Source of the DNA: Flavobacteriales bacterium UBA6051
GTDB lineage: Bacteria > Bacteroidota > Bacteroidia > Flavobacteriales_D > Crocinitomicaceae
Assembly: GCA_002427735.1 (NCBI GenBank)
Contig: DIYP01000016.1
Coordinates: 372,001 to 436,000, forward strand
Reading direction: 5' to 3'
Length of the DNA: 64,000 nt
The translations under genes and the position numbers were made by a program. Shown piece by piece: positions 53,801-62,616 of this stretch. The notes below the pieces were generated by a model. That model saw nothing but the letters and a program-made list of their open reading frames with translations. It searched no databases and was not told the origin of the DNA. How positions within the stretch are numbered: the stretch's first letter is position 1; the number at the start of each line of letters is the position of its first letter.

Positions 53801-55249
53801 TTACTTGATAACAACGTTTTCAGTGTGAGTTCCTTCTCCAGTAGAGATAGTAACGATGTAGCTTCCAGCAGCTAATTCATTAACTGGGAAAGATACTGTT
53901 TGAGCTCCGTTAGCACCAGTAGCGCTGTTTGTAGCCAATACTCTTCCTGAAAGATCCAAGATAGCAACAGTGTAATCAGTGTTAGCAGCATCAAACGCTA
54001 CATTCAATACACTTGTAGCTGGGTTTGGATAAATGTTCACAGCGTCGATGTTCAACTCAGTAAGAGAAGCAACACCAGACTTGAACTTACCACTTTCCTC
54101 ATCACCGAAAGCACCACCTGAAACCAAAGTAGTTCCGTTAGCATCTTTTACAGCGTAGTTACCAGCACCGTATCCAGAGTCCATTCCGTCACCATAAGAG
54201 TCCATGATGATGAAGTTGATACAATCGTTAGCAGGAACAGTAACATCAACTGGTGGCTGAACTGTAGTACCTACAGCAGACAAGTTGTTGTATGGTCCAC
54301 CTTGATCGATTACTGTGTTAGAACCATCTCTGATCTCCCATGTTGTCTCAGCACCGTATGCATCAGTTTCGATTTCAACAGTTACAACATTTGTAGCTGC
54401 GTCTGGAGCTGGTGAAAGCAACTGGTTGATTGTGTTATCACTTGCGTTATCATCGTTAGAAGAAATAACGATAGTGTAAGTTGTTGGTGCAGTTGGAGTA
54501 ACAGATCCTACGTTTACACTTTCGATATCGTAAGTAGAAAGGTTACCTGACCAGTTAACAGAGTTAATCAAAGTAGCACCGTCCATCAAATCGATAGTTG
54601 CAGAAGTCAATGCTCCTGACCCCATGTTTTGAAGATCAACAGTTACATCAATAGAAGAACAAGAAGAAGTCTCTCCAGTGTATCCAATCAATGCTGGGTT
54701 GTTAGTTCCGTTTGCAACCATACAGTTACCAACGTTAGCATAGTGTGCAGAAGCAGTTGCTTGTCCAGACTCAATCGTTACTCTGTTAGGACAGATAGTG
54801 TAGATTGTTGGGTAATAAGCAATTTGGAATGCACTTGCAATAGTAGCATCATCGATGATTGGGTAATCAACTCCTTGAACCCAGTTACCTTCAGTGTTAG
54901 ATCCAGTTCCTTCCAAGTCAGCAGTAGTTGTTTGAGCATCTCCTTCAACGTAGATTACATAAACATCATCAGTTGTAGATCCAGAAACACCCGGCATACC
55001 AGCTGGTCCGTGGTTCATCCATACATCTTCCAATGTACCTGCTTGGTGGTAAGACCAACAAGGAGGACACCAAGTAGCACTTACATCCAAGATAACTGTG
55101 TATCCTTGATCCAAGATTGAATAAAGGTTTACAGTATTCCCGTAATAATCAGTCCCGGTAAAATCAGGAGCGATACTCCCGTCAGGCATCTGAGCATTTA
55201 CCTGAGAAGCACCTGCGATAAGTGCTAGACTAAGTAATAATTTTTTCAT
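53801..55249 (-). CDS. Secreted thioredoxin-like protein with T9SS sorting domain
   Basis: A 482-residue protein starting at the ATG at 55249, directly before a signal peptide ending QVNAQ; the longer frame to 55495 overlaps the sirtuin gene and is rejected. A TlpA/AhpC-type thioredoxin fold follows with the active site WCPPC (Cys61, Cys64). After about residue 190 come beta-sandwich sequences with Ser/Thr/Asp-rich repeats, then a type A T9SS sorting domain from about 406 (YPNPA) to the end VVIK. It is probably a surface or secreted thiol-disulfide protein. Codons are strongly biased (GGT, GCT, AAC, TAC), and a near-consensus promoter precedes it, so expression should be high. Confidence 0.88.
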   Translation of the reverse strand: MKKLLLSLALIAGASQVNAQMPDGSIAPDFTGTDYYGNTVNLYSILDQGYTVILDVSATWCPPCWSYHQAGTLEDVWMNHGPAGMPGVSGSTTDDVYVIYVEGDAQTTTADLEGTGSNTEGNWVQGVDYPIIDDATIASAFQIAYYPTIYTICPNRVTIESGQATASAHYANVGNCMVANGTNNPALIGYTGETSSCSSIDVTVDLQNMGSGALTSATIDLMDGATLINSVNWSGNLSTYDIESVNVGSVTPTAPTTYTIVISSNDDNASDNTINQLLSPAPDAATNVVTVEIETDAYGAETTWEIRDGSNTVIDQGGPYNNLSAVGTTVQPPVDVTVPANDCINFIIMDSYGDGMDSGYGAGNYAVKDANGTTLVSGGAFGDEESGKFKSGVASLTELNIDAVNIYPNPATSVLNVAFDAANTDYTVAILDLSGRVLATNSATGANGAQTVSFPVNELAAGSYIVTISTGEGTHTENVVIK

Positions 55250-55280
55250 AACGTTTAAATTAATTTTAAGTTCGTAAAGC

Positions 55281-55311
55281 CAAATGTATTGAGTTTCAGT
55301 CGCCCTCACAA
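55281..55311 (-). promoter_or_regulatory. Strong promoter of the thioredoxin-like T9SS gene
   Basis: TTG (55309-55311), 20 bases, then a perfect TACATTTG -7 box (55281-55288) on the minus strand. It gives a leader of about 25 bases before the start codon at 55249. Confidence 0.65.
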
Positions 55312-55373
55312 GGGATGTTTTTACAATTTTAACTGTATATATGGCTGACTCTTGTAATGCTAACATTGATTTA

Positions 55374-56084
55374 ATGATAAGTTCAAAAGTAATTGTTGTG
55401 TTTTCCGGAGCTGGTGCAAGTGCGGAAAGTGGAATACAAACCTTTCGAGACTCCGATGGCTTATGGGAGGAACATCGACTGGAAGATGTGGCCACTCCGG
55501 AGGCATGGGCAGCCGACCCTGATCTTGTTACACGTTTTTACAATGAGCGACGCAAACGCATTATTGAGGCCAAACCAAATAAAGGCCATCTTCAACTTGC
55601 AGAACTTGAAAAAATGGCAAGTGTTAAGGTCATTACGCAAAACATTGACGACCTACATGAGCGCGCCGGGAGTTCCGATGTGCTTCATTTACATGGAAAC
55701 ATTCGCTATTCTAAAAGTAGCGGCCCCAATCAAGAGCGCGAATATTATAAAATCGATGGATGGGAGCTGAAAGAAAGTGATCGATGCTCCGAAGGTTATC
55801 GATTGCGACCACATGTAGTTTGGTTTGGAGAAGCCGTTCCCGCCTATGAAGAGGCACTATCCATTCTTGGTTTGGCAGATATACTCATTGTCCTTGGTAC
55901 TTCACTGCAAGTCTATCCGGCTGCGGGACTCATCCATTATGCCATGAAAGCAACGCATAAGTACATTGTGGATCCAAAAGCTGAGACACTTGATGTTCCG
56001 GCCGATTTCATAAGGGTCAAGGGTGGAGCTTCAGAAGGCATTCAAAATATTCTGCCAGAACTAAAAAAGGTGCTGTCTTTGTAG
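55374..56084 (+). CDS. cobB: Sir2 family NAD-dependent protein deacylase without zinc cysteines
   Basis: Sirtuins remove acyl groups from lysine with NAD. The 236-residue protein (start at the ATG at 55374; a longer form from 55341 exists) shows SGAGASAESGIQTFRD for NAD, TQNIDDLHERAG, and the catalytic His107 in LHLHGN. Tyr56 and Arg59 in RFYNERR match the Tyr/Arg pair that gives SIRT5 and E. coli CobB their desuccinylase activity. The zinc-binding Cys tetrad is missing: only one Cys (138) is found between about 107 and 150. Similar Cys-poor proteins are known in Bacteroidota. It is divergent from the thioredoxin-like T9SS gene. Confidence 0.9.
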   Translation: MISSKVIVVFSGAGASAESGIQTFRDSDGLWEEHRLEDVATPEAWAADPDLVTRFYNERRKRIIEAKPNKGHLQLAELEKMASVKVITQNIDDLHERAGSSDVLHLHGNIRYSKSSGPNQEREYYKIDGWELKESDRCSEGYRLRPHVVWFGEAVPAYEEALSILGLADILIVLGTSLQVYPAAGLIHYAMKATHKYIVDPKAETLDVPADFIRVKGGASEGIQNILPELKKVLSL

Positions 56085-56095
56085 ACAACACCTTT
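56063..56095 (-). terminator. Terminator of the DUF4271-hemD transcript
   Basis: A long interrupted stem (56066-56072 with 56089-56095, then 56074-56078 with 56083-56087, one C-A mismatch on the plus strand) is followed by T residues on the minus strand (56063-56068). It covers the last codons of the convergent sirtuin gene. Confidence 0.7.
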
Positions 56096-56118
56096 CAATT
56101 ATATTCTTTCCGAAGGTT

Positions 56119-56871
56119 CTATTTCTTTACCTTATTTAGCTCCTTCACATAATTTTCAATAGCGCCTGTCATAGAAGGTGCATTCGGTTGAGGCGCATGC
56201 AAGTCCAATCGTAACTTATTCTTCACAATAGCATTCGCTGTTGTTGGTCCAAATGCAGCAATAACTGTATCATTCTGCTTGAAATTTGGGAAATTCTTGA
56301 GTAGCGACTCTATCCCACCAGGGCTGTAGAAAACCAACATGTCATAGTAAACGTTTTCTAAGTCAGAAAGATCGGAAGCGACCGTACGGTACAATACCGC
56401 TTTTGTAAATTCCAGATCATTATCCTCAAGCGTCATAGGGATTCTGTCACGTAAGCGATCAGTACAAGGCAACAAAAACTTTTCCTTCTTATGTTTTTTC
56501 AATACATCGACAAGGTCAACAATCGTTTGCTTCCCAAAGAAAATTTTCCGTTTTCTATACGCTACGTATTTCTGTAAGTAATATGCTACCGCTTCCGAAA
56601 TACAGAAGTATTTCATACTATCAGGTACTTCATAGCGCATTTCTTCTGCGATTCTGAAGTAGTGATCTACAGCTGTTTTGGATGTCAAAATAATGGCTGT
56701 GTGCTCAGCCAAATCCACTTTTTGAGATCTGAATTCCTGTGCTCCAATGCCTTCAACGTGTATGAATGATCTAAAATCGATCTTTAAATCATACTTTTCC
56801 GCTAAGTCAAAATAAGGAGATTTCTTTCCTTCCGGCTTAGGTTGCGACACCAAAATTGTATTAATTGCCAA
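56119..56871 (-). CDS. hemD: Uroporphyrinogen-III synthase HemD
   Basis: Cyclises hydroxymethylbilane to uroporphyrinogen III in heme synthesis. The 250-residue protein is of usual length, with the family's weakly conserved but recognisable strands: ILVSQPKPEG, AIILTSKTAVDHYF, KFLLPCTDRLRDRIP, VFYSPGGIESLLKNFP and AAFGPTTANAIVKNKLR. It lies just after the DUF4271 gene (33-base gap), a pairing common in Bacteroidota. Heme supply fits the heme-rich act-cox system elsewhere in the window, but no regulatory link is visible. Confidence 0.9.
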   Translation of the reverse strand: MAINTILVSQPKPEGKKSPYFDLAEKYDLKIDFRSFIHVEGIGAQEFRSQKVDLAEHTAIILTSKTAVDHYFRIAEEMRYEVPDSMKYFCISEAVAYYLQKYVAYRKRKIFFGKQTIVDLVDVLKKHKKEKFLLPCTDRLRDRIPMTLEDNDLEFTKAVLYRTVASDLSDLENVYYDMLVFYSPGGIESLLKNFPNFKQNDTVIAAFGPTTANAIVKNKLRLDLHAPQPNAPSMTGAIENYVKELNKVKK

Positions 56872-56904
56872 GGTTCTGAATCTTTATATTACACAATCAA
56901 ATTA

Positions 56905-57603
56905 CTACTCGAAATCCCTCAATAATAAGTAATAAGCAACGAACAGAGGTAAAATTTCGAGGGTGCAAAAATACAAAATTATATAATACCATGGTACGCC
57001 TTTGGAATAAACAACGCGGATACTTTTTAAAAGTCGAACAATTGTTTCAACAATGAACGCCCAAATAACGATTGAAATAAAGAACTGGCTCCCAAATGGG
57101 TGTAGTGATAATACGAGTGCAACAACAAAATAAAACAAGCCTAAAAACTGAACACCAACAAGTTTCATTGCGAAAGGCTCACTAAAAACACGACGCTCTC
57201 CCGTAATCAACCCTACGACCATCATACTGCACAGTGACCATGCTAGTAATGCAAAGGGTACGACTAAGACAATCGCAATCTCTGTCGTCAGATCAAGATT
57301 GGAAAACCCTGAAATGATATATAGAACCAGCCCAAAAGAAATCAAGTAATTAAGGACTAGTAGCAATGATCCTCCCTTATTCAAGGGGTGAGACTCTCGG
57401 ATATAAGCATACAAACTCACCGTTTTCACATTGGATAAGATTAACGAAGTGAAAATGTCTGACTTCAGAAGTTTAGCGATTGAAATGACCACAAATGCAA
57501 CAAACAACCCCACACCAACTGCTGGGGTCAAAAGCGACTCCCGTGCCGTCAATTCATCCGGAATGGAGGTAAGCAAGAACGTATGCAATAATGGAAACAC
57601 CAT
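56905..57603 (-). CDS. DUF4271 membrane protein
   Basis: A 232-residue protein with about six hydrophobic helices, of the DUF4271 family seen next to hemD in Bacteroidota. Recognisable are the first loop LTARESLLTPAVGVG, SHPLNKGGSLLLVLNY and the C-terminal YYIILYFCTLEILPLFVAYYLL. No reaction is known. A TAACTTTG -7 box begins 26 bases before the start, so the DUF4271-hemD pair has its own promoter. Confidence 0.88.
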   Translation of the reverse strand: MVFPLLHTFLLTSIPDELTARESLLTPAVGVGLFVAFVVISIAKLLKSDIFTSLILSNVKTVSLYAYIRESHPLNKGGSLLLVLNYLISFGLVLYIISGFSNLDLTTEIAIVLVVPFALLAWSLCSMMVVGLITGERRVFSEPFAMKLVGVQFLGLFYFVVALVLSLHPFGSQFFISIVIWAFIVETIVRLLKSIRVVYSKGVPWYYIILYFCTLEILPLFVAYYLLLRDFE

Positions 57604-57628
57604 GTTTTTGACCCAATTAAGCTCCGAG

Positions 57629-57636
57629 CAAAGTTA
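57629..57636 (-). promoter_or_regulatory. -7 box of the DUF4271-hemD operon
   Basis: TAACTTTG on the minus strand matches TAnnTTTG exactly, 26 bases before the DUF4271 start codon. Confidence 0.5.
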
Positions 57637-57680
57637 CTTCTTCAAACGCATAAATATCTAACACAGAATAAAAATATCGT

Positions 57681-57688
57681 TAAATTTG
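57681..57688 (+). promoter_or_regulatory. -7 box of the acyl-CoA dehydrogenase gene
   Basis: TAAATTTG matches TAnnTTTG exactly and ends 24 bases before the start codon at 57713. No clear TTG at -33. Confidence 0.5.
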
Positions 57689-57712
57689 CACACCATTAAT
57701 TGATATATCAAG

Positions 57713-58921
57713 ATGAGAACTGATTTATACGTACATCCAGATTACTACAATATGGATGATTTGCTCTCTGAGGAGCACAAACTAGTAAGAGATGCAGCAC
57801 GTGCATGGGTGAAAAAAGAGGTTTCACCAATTATTGACGAGCATTATGAAAAAGCAACATTTCCCAATCACCTTTTAAGCGGATTAGGAGAAATCGGAGC
57901 ATTTGGCCCTTACATTCCTGAAGAGTATGGTGGACCGGGATTGGATCAGATTTCTTACGGATTGATTATGCAAGAATTGGAGCGATGCGACTCAGGATTG
58001 CGCTCTACGGCTTCAGTTCAAAGTTCTCTTGTAATGTATCCGATTTGGAAATACGGAAGCGAAGAACAAAAGCAAAAATACTTGCCAAAATTGGCAACCG
58101 GTGAAATGATTGGTTGTTTTGGGTTGACAGAACCAGATCATGGTTCAAACCCTGGCGGAATGCTATCTAACTTTAAAGATGCAGGAGACCATGTCATCTT
58201 GAACGGTGCTAAAATGTGGATTTCTAATGCTCCATTCGCAGATATAGCTGTCGTTTGGGCAAAAGATGAAAACGGACGCATTCATGGCTTGGTAGTAGAG
58301 AGAGGTATGGAAGGTTTTTCTACTCCTGAAATGCATGGGAAGTTGTCGTTGAGAGCATCTGCTACTGGTGAATTAATCTTTGATAATGTAAAAGTACCTA
58401 AGGCGAACATTCTTCCCGGTAGATCTGGACTTGGAGCTCCTCTAAGCTGTCTAGATTCTGCGCGTTTTGGTATTGCATGGGGCGCGCTTGGTTCAGCAAT
58501 GGATTGTTATGATCAAGCCTTGCGCTACTCAAAAGAGCGTATACAATTTGATGTTCCAATTGGTGCTTTCCAATTGACACAAAAGAAATTGGCAGAGATG
58601 ATCACGGAAATAACAAAAGCACAGTTACTTACACTTCGCCTTGGTCAACTAAGAAATGAGGGCAAGGCAACCTCTGCTCAAATCTCCATGGCGAAGCGAA
58701 ACAATGTTGAAATTGCATTAAACATTGCGCGCGAAGCTCGCCAAATTCATGGTGGTATGGGAATCACTGACGAATATTCGATCATGCGCCACATGGCAAA
58801 CCTTGAGTCGGTTGTGACTTATGAAGGTACACACGACATCCACCTTCTCATTACAGGAATGGATGTGACAGGAATTCCTGCATTTGCGCGCGACATGCCA
58901 GACTTGAGCAAAATGAAATAG
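57713..58921 (+). CDS. gcdH: Glutaryl-CoA dehydrogenase-type acyl-CoA dehydrogenase
   Basis: A 402-residue FAD enzyme. It closely resembles glutaryl-CoA dehydrogenase, which oxidises and decarboxylates glutaryl-CoA from lysine and tryptophan breakdown: SVQSSLVMYPIWKYGSEEQKQKYLP, GCFGLTEPDHGSNPGGM, GKLSLRASATGELIFDNV, GIAWGALGSA and the catalytic-base Glu in TYEGTHDIHLL. The FAD and adenine-binding segments are complete. In Bacteroidota this group can also serve other short acyl-CoAs, so the substrate assignment is probable, not certain. It has its own -7 box and a strong shared terminator downstream. Confidence 0.9.
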   Translation: MRTDLYVHPDYYNMDDLLSEEHKLVRDAARAWVKKEVSPIIDEHYEKATFPNHLLSGLGEIGAFGPYIPEEYGGPGLDQISYGLIMQELERCDSGLRSTASVQSSLVMYPIWKYGSEEQKQKYLPKLATGEMIGCFGLTEPDHGSNPGGMLSNFKDAGDHVILNGAKMWISNAPFADIAVVWAKDENGRIHGLVVERGMEGFSTPEMHGKLSLRASATGELIFDNVKVPKANILPGRSGLGAPLSCLDSARFGIAWGALGSAMDCYDQALRYSKERIQFDVPIGAFQLTQKKLAEMITEITKAQLLTLRLGQLRNEGKATSAQISMAKRNNVEIALNIAREARQIHGGMGITDEYSIMRHMANLESVVTYEGTHDIHLLITGMDVTGIPAFARDMPDLSKMK

Positions 58922-58944
58922 TCAAATAGACAATAAATCATACT

Positions 58945-58981
58945 AAAAGGTCGGGTCGAGCATTTCAACCCGACCTTTTTA
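58945..58981. terminator. Bidirectional terminator between the dehydrogenase and Lrp genes
   Basis: A perfect 12-bp stem (58945-58956 with 58968-58979, 11-base loop) is flanked by A and T runs on both sides. It ends both the plus-strand dehydrogenase and the convergent lrp-type gene at 58990. Confidence 0.9.
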
Positions 58982-58989
58982 TTTCAGCA

Positions 58990-59424
58990 CTATTTTTTGA
59001 TTTCTCGCATCACAAAAGAACTCTGAACATTAGCAATACTCGGTATCGTTGCCAGGTGCTCTCTCAAAAAATTCTCGTAGGCATCCATGTCGGCTACTTC
59101 AATCATTAGCGCATAGTCGTGGTCTCCAGCAATATGATAACATCCTGAAACCTGCGGTAAGTTCACCACCTGGTTCTCAAACTTTTTGAGCAACGTTAGA
59201 TTGTGCTCTTTCAATGAAACCTGGCAAAATACCTGCAGGTTCTTACCGATCTTTTTTCTATTTAACTGAACGGTATAACCGGTTATTACTCCTGTTCGTT
59301 CCAGCCGCCTCACACGCTCGTAAGTCGGTGTAATCGTCAAACCAATCTCAGTTGCTATTTCCTTCATTCCAAGTTTAGCATTTTCCTTGAGTAACTCAAT
59401 TATTCTGCGATCTGTGTTGTCCAT
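58990..59424 (-). CDS. Lrp/AsnC family transcription regulator
   Basis: A 144-residue regulator. The N-terminal helix-turn-helix (MDNTDRRIIELLKENAKLGMKEIATEIGLTITPTYERVRRLE) is followed by a ligand-binding RAM domain (about 65-144; GDHDYALMIEVADMDAYENFL). Lrp/AsnC proteins form octamers and respond to amino acids such as leucine, methionine or others. It is divergent from the Cys/Met-metabolism PLP enzyme, which suggests local control; a 10-bp inverted repeat lies between them. Confidence 0.94.
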   Translation of the reverse strand: MDNTDRRIIELLKENAKLGMKEIATEIGLTITPTYERVRRLERTGVITGYTVQLNRKKIGKNLQVFCQVSLKEHNLTLLKKFENQVVNLPQVSGCYHIAGDHDYALMIEVADMDAYENFLREHLATIPSIANVQSSFVMREIKK

Positions 59425-59485
59425 TTTGTCCAGATAATTTTTCTATTTCTCTTCTCCAAAGAAACTTGAAACAGAACAAAAAAGC

Positions 59486-59514
59486 AAAATAATTCCATTC
59501 TATAGAATTATTTT
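59486..59514. promoter_or_regulatory. Putative Lrp operator between lrp-type gene and PLP enzyme
   Basis: AAAATAATTC (59486-59495) and its exact inverse (59505-59514) are spaced by 9 bases, with a nested 12-bp palindrome ATTCTATAGAAT (59497-59508). It sits 62 bases from the lrp-type start and 63 bases from the enzyme start, near the middle of the 153-base gap. Confidence 0.6.
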
Positions 59515-59577
59515 CTTTTTACAATTCAATTCATAGTATTTAGTGTATGTTGAGTTATAATTAAATAGATCAAAGCT

Positions 59578-60834
59578 ATGGATTACTCACAACTTAAACC
59601 CGAAAGCTTAATGATGAGTTACGGATATAAACCGTCCTTATCAGAAGGAGCGATCAAATGCCCGATTTTTCAAACTTCCACATTCGTATTCAGTAATGCG
59701 CTCGAAGGCAAACGCTTCTTTGAAGTGGCCTACGGATTGCGCGAAAAAGAAAATGACGAAGAGTTAGGTTTAATCTATAGTCGATTGAATAATCCTGATT
59801 TAGAAATCCTTGAAAATCGATTGTGTTTATGGGACAACGCGGAAGATTGTGCTGTCTTTGAGAGTGGAATGTCAGCTATTTCAACGGCGATGATGGAATT
59901 TATGCAACCGGGAGACCTTCTGCTTTACAGTAAGCCTGTCTATGGAGGAACTGATCATTTCATCAATCATTTTCTAAAGAAATTGAATATTGAGAGCGTT
60001 GGATTCCGAGCAGGTGAGACAAAGGAAGAAATTATTCAACGTATAGAAGCATCAGGTAAAGCAGATAAACTCGCAATGATTCATATCGAAACGCCTGCGA
60101 ATCCGACCAACGCCATTATTGACATTGAACTTTGCGCGGAAATTAAGAGCTACTTCACCACAAGCGAAAGAGAAGTCATATTATCCGTTGATAATACATA
60201 TATGGGACCGCTTTGGCAACATCCCCTATCCCATGGAGCAGATCTGGTTCTGTATTCAGCAACAAAATACATCGGTGGCCACTCCGACGTGATTGCAGGC
60301 GCTTGCTTAGGTTCAAAAGAGCACATGGGACGTGTGAAAGGTTTACGCACTTTCCTTGGGAATATGGCTGGTCCCTGGACAGGTTGGTTGCTCATGAGAA
60401 GTCTGGAAACACTTAAAGTCCGCATGGATCAACAAGCCCAAAACGCAGAGTACGTCGCAGCATTTCTAAACAATCACCCCAAGGTGGAACACGTATACTA
60501 TCTTGGAAATACCACAAAACATGGGAGCGAAACGGAAAAGGAAGTATTGCAGCGCCAATACAAATCATTTGGAGCCATGATCGCTTTCGATGTTATCGGA
60601 GGTGAAAAAGAAGCCTTTGCCTTTCTTGACAACCTAAAGTTGATCAAATTAGCGGTTTCGCTGGGTGGTACGGAAAGTTTGGCAGAACATCCTCAGACAA
60701 TGACGCATGCTGATGTTGCCGCTGAAGACAAAGAGGCAATGAACATTACTGAAAAACTCATCCGCTTATCAGTAGGCGTTGAGAACTATAATGACCTCAT
60801 TGCTGATTTAGAGCAGGCGCTCGAAAACTGCTAG
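59578..60834 (+). CDS. Cys/Met-metabolism PLP enzyme (methionine gamma-lyase / cystathionine gamma-synthase type)
   Basis: A 418-residue PLP enzyme of the Cys/Met-metabolism family. Diagnostic are YSRLNNPDLEILENRL, the cofactor-ring segment ESGMSAISTAM, and the Schiff-base Lys in LYSATKYIGGHSD. The C-terminal part has the substrate-binding SLGGTESLAEHPQTMTH. It is more like methionine gamma-lyase/cystathionine gamma-lyase than the biosynthetic form, but the exact reaction is open. An extra stretch (FEVAYGLREKENDEELG) near residue 47 extends the N-terminal substrate loop. Its stop overlaps the recJ stop by 4 bases. The divergent Lrp regulator probably controls it. Confidence 0.88.
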   Translation: MDYSQLKPESLMMSYGYKPSLSEGAIKCPIFQTSTFVFSNALEGKRFFEVAYGLREKENDEELGLIYSRLNNPDLEILENRLCLWDNAEDCAVFESGMSAISTAMMEFMQPGDLLLYSKPVYGGTDHFINHFLKKLNIESVGFRAGETKEEIIQRIEASGKADKLAMIHIETPANPTNAIIDIELCAEIKSYFTTSEREVILSVDNTYMGPLWQHPLSHGADLVLYSATKYIGGHSDVIAGACLGSKEHMGRVKGLRTFLGNMAGPWTGWLLMRSLETLKVRMDQQAQNAEYVAAFLNNHPKVEHVYYLGNTTKHGSETEKEVLQRQYKSFGAMIAFDVIGGEKEAFAFLDNLKLIKLAVSLGGTESLAEHPQTMTHADVAAEDKEAMNITEKLIRLSVGVENYNDLIADLEQALENC

Positions 60835-62555
60835 ACCGAAGCGCGTACGTCTTTAATATTTAGCTGAACTGTTTCGCGCCCCTTCCAGCGGTTGGTCTCA
60901 ATGGTATAAACTACATCGAAAGGGATTCCTGATGAAACATCGTCCTGTTTTTCTGGCATGTTGAACCCGATTCCGTCGATTACAACATCATTTTGCGGCT
61001 GTGTCATAGACAGTTTAAGGTGTAAGTCTTTTAACAATCTTACATCTGTTGAGTACACATTTCTACTCACAAAAACAGGCTTCATATTCCCCGGTCCATG
61101 CGGTTCGAACTGTTTTAAGATGCGCTTTAGTTTTGGTACTTGCAATCGGTTCTCTTCAGCCATAAATATCTGATTGAAGTCAAGTTCGATATCAATGTTT
61201 TGTTCTTCGACCAACAATTGCGGGTCTATGGTTTCTCGAACAACTTCTTCGAAGCAATCTTTGAAATCTTCAAGGTTCTCTTTTCTCAATGTTAAACCCG
61301 CGGCATACATGTGACCACCGAATTGTTCCAATAAATCCTCGCATTTTACAAGCGCGTCATGAATATTAAATCCACTCACAGATCTGGCTGAACCGGTCAC
61401 AACTCCTTCACTTTCTGTGAGGACTATCGTTGGCTTGTAGTGCTTTTCTATAATGCGCGACGCGACAATTCCTACAACACCTTTATGCCAAGTTGAATGA
61501 AATACAACATTGGTACAACGACTTGAGGTAGAATGATCTTTTTCAAGCATTTCCAATGCTTCCTCAGTAATTTGCCGATCCAGTTCACGGCGTTCCTGAT
61601 TATCCTGATTCATTTCTTCAGCCAACTGACGAATTTCATCCAAATCATTAGAAATCATCAGTTGAACGGCATAGATGCCAGACCTAAGGCGACCGACAGC
61701 ATTAATTCGAGGTGCAATTGTAAAAACCACATCCGTGAGGTTCAAAGGAAACTCTTTGTTTGCCAACAAAAGCATTTCTTTAAAAGCGGCGCGCGGTTGT
61801 AAATTAAGCAAACGCATTCCATGGTGACATAAAATCCTATTTTCGCCAGTGATCGGAACAATATCAGCCCCTATACTAATCGCTACTAAATCCAACAATT
61901 CATAGAGCTTTTCATACGCCCAATTATTCTGATCGCACAATGCTTGAAGTAACTTAAAACCAACTCCACAACCCGAGAGCTCATCATAGGGGTATTGACA
62001 ATCCTTACGCTTAGGATTCAAAACAGTAGCATCCGGCATTTCATCTCCTGGAGCATGATGATCACAAACGATAAAATCAATACCCTTTGACTTTGCATAG
62101 GCAATTTCATCAATAGACTTAATACCGCAATCCAGAGAAATAATCAACTCTACATTATTTTCTGAAGCTATATCAATTCCCTTTTTACTCAAACCATAAC
62201 CTTCTGTGTAGCGATCAGGAATATAAAATTGAATCGGGAGTGTGTCCTTCAGAAAAGAATACAATAAAGCAACAGCGGTTGTACCGTCTACATCATAATC
62301 TCCGAAAAGCATTACACGCTGTTGCTGATCAATTGCTTCTTGCAAACGCTCAACTGCATCTTCCATGTCCTTCATTAAAAATGGATCATGCAAATCTTCC
62401 AGCTTGGGGCGAAAAAAATGCTCCGCTTCATGGTAAGATTCAATTCCTCGTTGTAATAATAGTTCTGCAACTATGGGATCAATCTTTAGTTTTGAACGAA
62501 ACGTATCAACAACTGTACGTTCTAATGGTGTTTTAACGAGCCATCTTTTTTGCAT
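60831..62555 (-). CDS. recJ: Single-stranded DNA exonuclease RecJ
   Basis: The 5'-3' single-strand exonuclease of recombination and mismatch repair. At 574 residues, length is usual. DHH motifs I-IV are clear: MLFGDYDVDGTTAVALL, ISLDCGIKS, VCDHHAPGD, and the late GGHMYAAGLTL in the DHHA1 domain, with an OB domain at the C-terminus. Mn-binding residues are all present. The stop overlaps that of the PLP enzyme gene, and the start faces an exported protein gene on the other strand. Confidence 0.95.
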   Translation of the reverse strand: MQKRWLVKTPLERTVVDTFRSKLKIDPIVAELLLQRGIESYHEAEHFFRPKLEDLHDPFLMKDMEDAVERLQEAIDQQQRVMLFGDYDVDGTTAVALLYSFLKDTLPIQFYIPDRYTEGYGLSKKGIDIASENNVELIISLDCGIKSIDEIAYAKSKGIDFIVCDHHAPGDEMPDATVLNPKRKDCQYPYDELSGCGVGFKLLQALCDQNNWAYEKLYELLDLVAISIGADIVPITGENRILCHHGMRLLNLQPRAAFKEMLLLANKEFPLNLTDVVFTIAPRINAVGRLRSGIYAVQLMISNDLDEIRQLAEEMNQDNQERRELDRQITEEALEMLEKDHSTSSRCTNVVFHSTWHKGVVGIVASRIIEKHYKPTIVLTESEGVVTGSARSVSGFNIHDALVKCEDLLEQFGGHMYAAGLTLRKENLEDFKDCFEEVVRETIDPQLLVEEQNIDIELDFNQIFMAEENRLQVPKLKRILKQFEPHGPGNMKPVFVSRNVYSTDVRLLKDLHLKLSMTQPQNDVVIDGIGFNMPEKQDDVSSGIPFDVVYTIETNRWKGRETVQLNIKDVRASV

Positions 62556-62616
62556 TGATTTTATTTTAATCGTGGTTTGGTAATTGTAAATTTAGATGCG
62601 CCATTTAATTTAAGTT

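Noticed and set aside
54629..55120. 163-codon plus-strand frame opposite the thioredoxin-like gene
   Set aside because: Rich in Ser/Cys/Arg from the biased codons of the real gene; a shadow frame.
55250..55495. Upstream extension of the thioredoxin-like gene frame to 55495
   Set aside because: It overlaps the sirtuin gene start on the other strand, covers the promoter, and puts 82 residues before a clean signal peptide starting at 55249.
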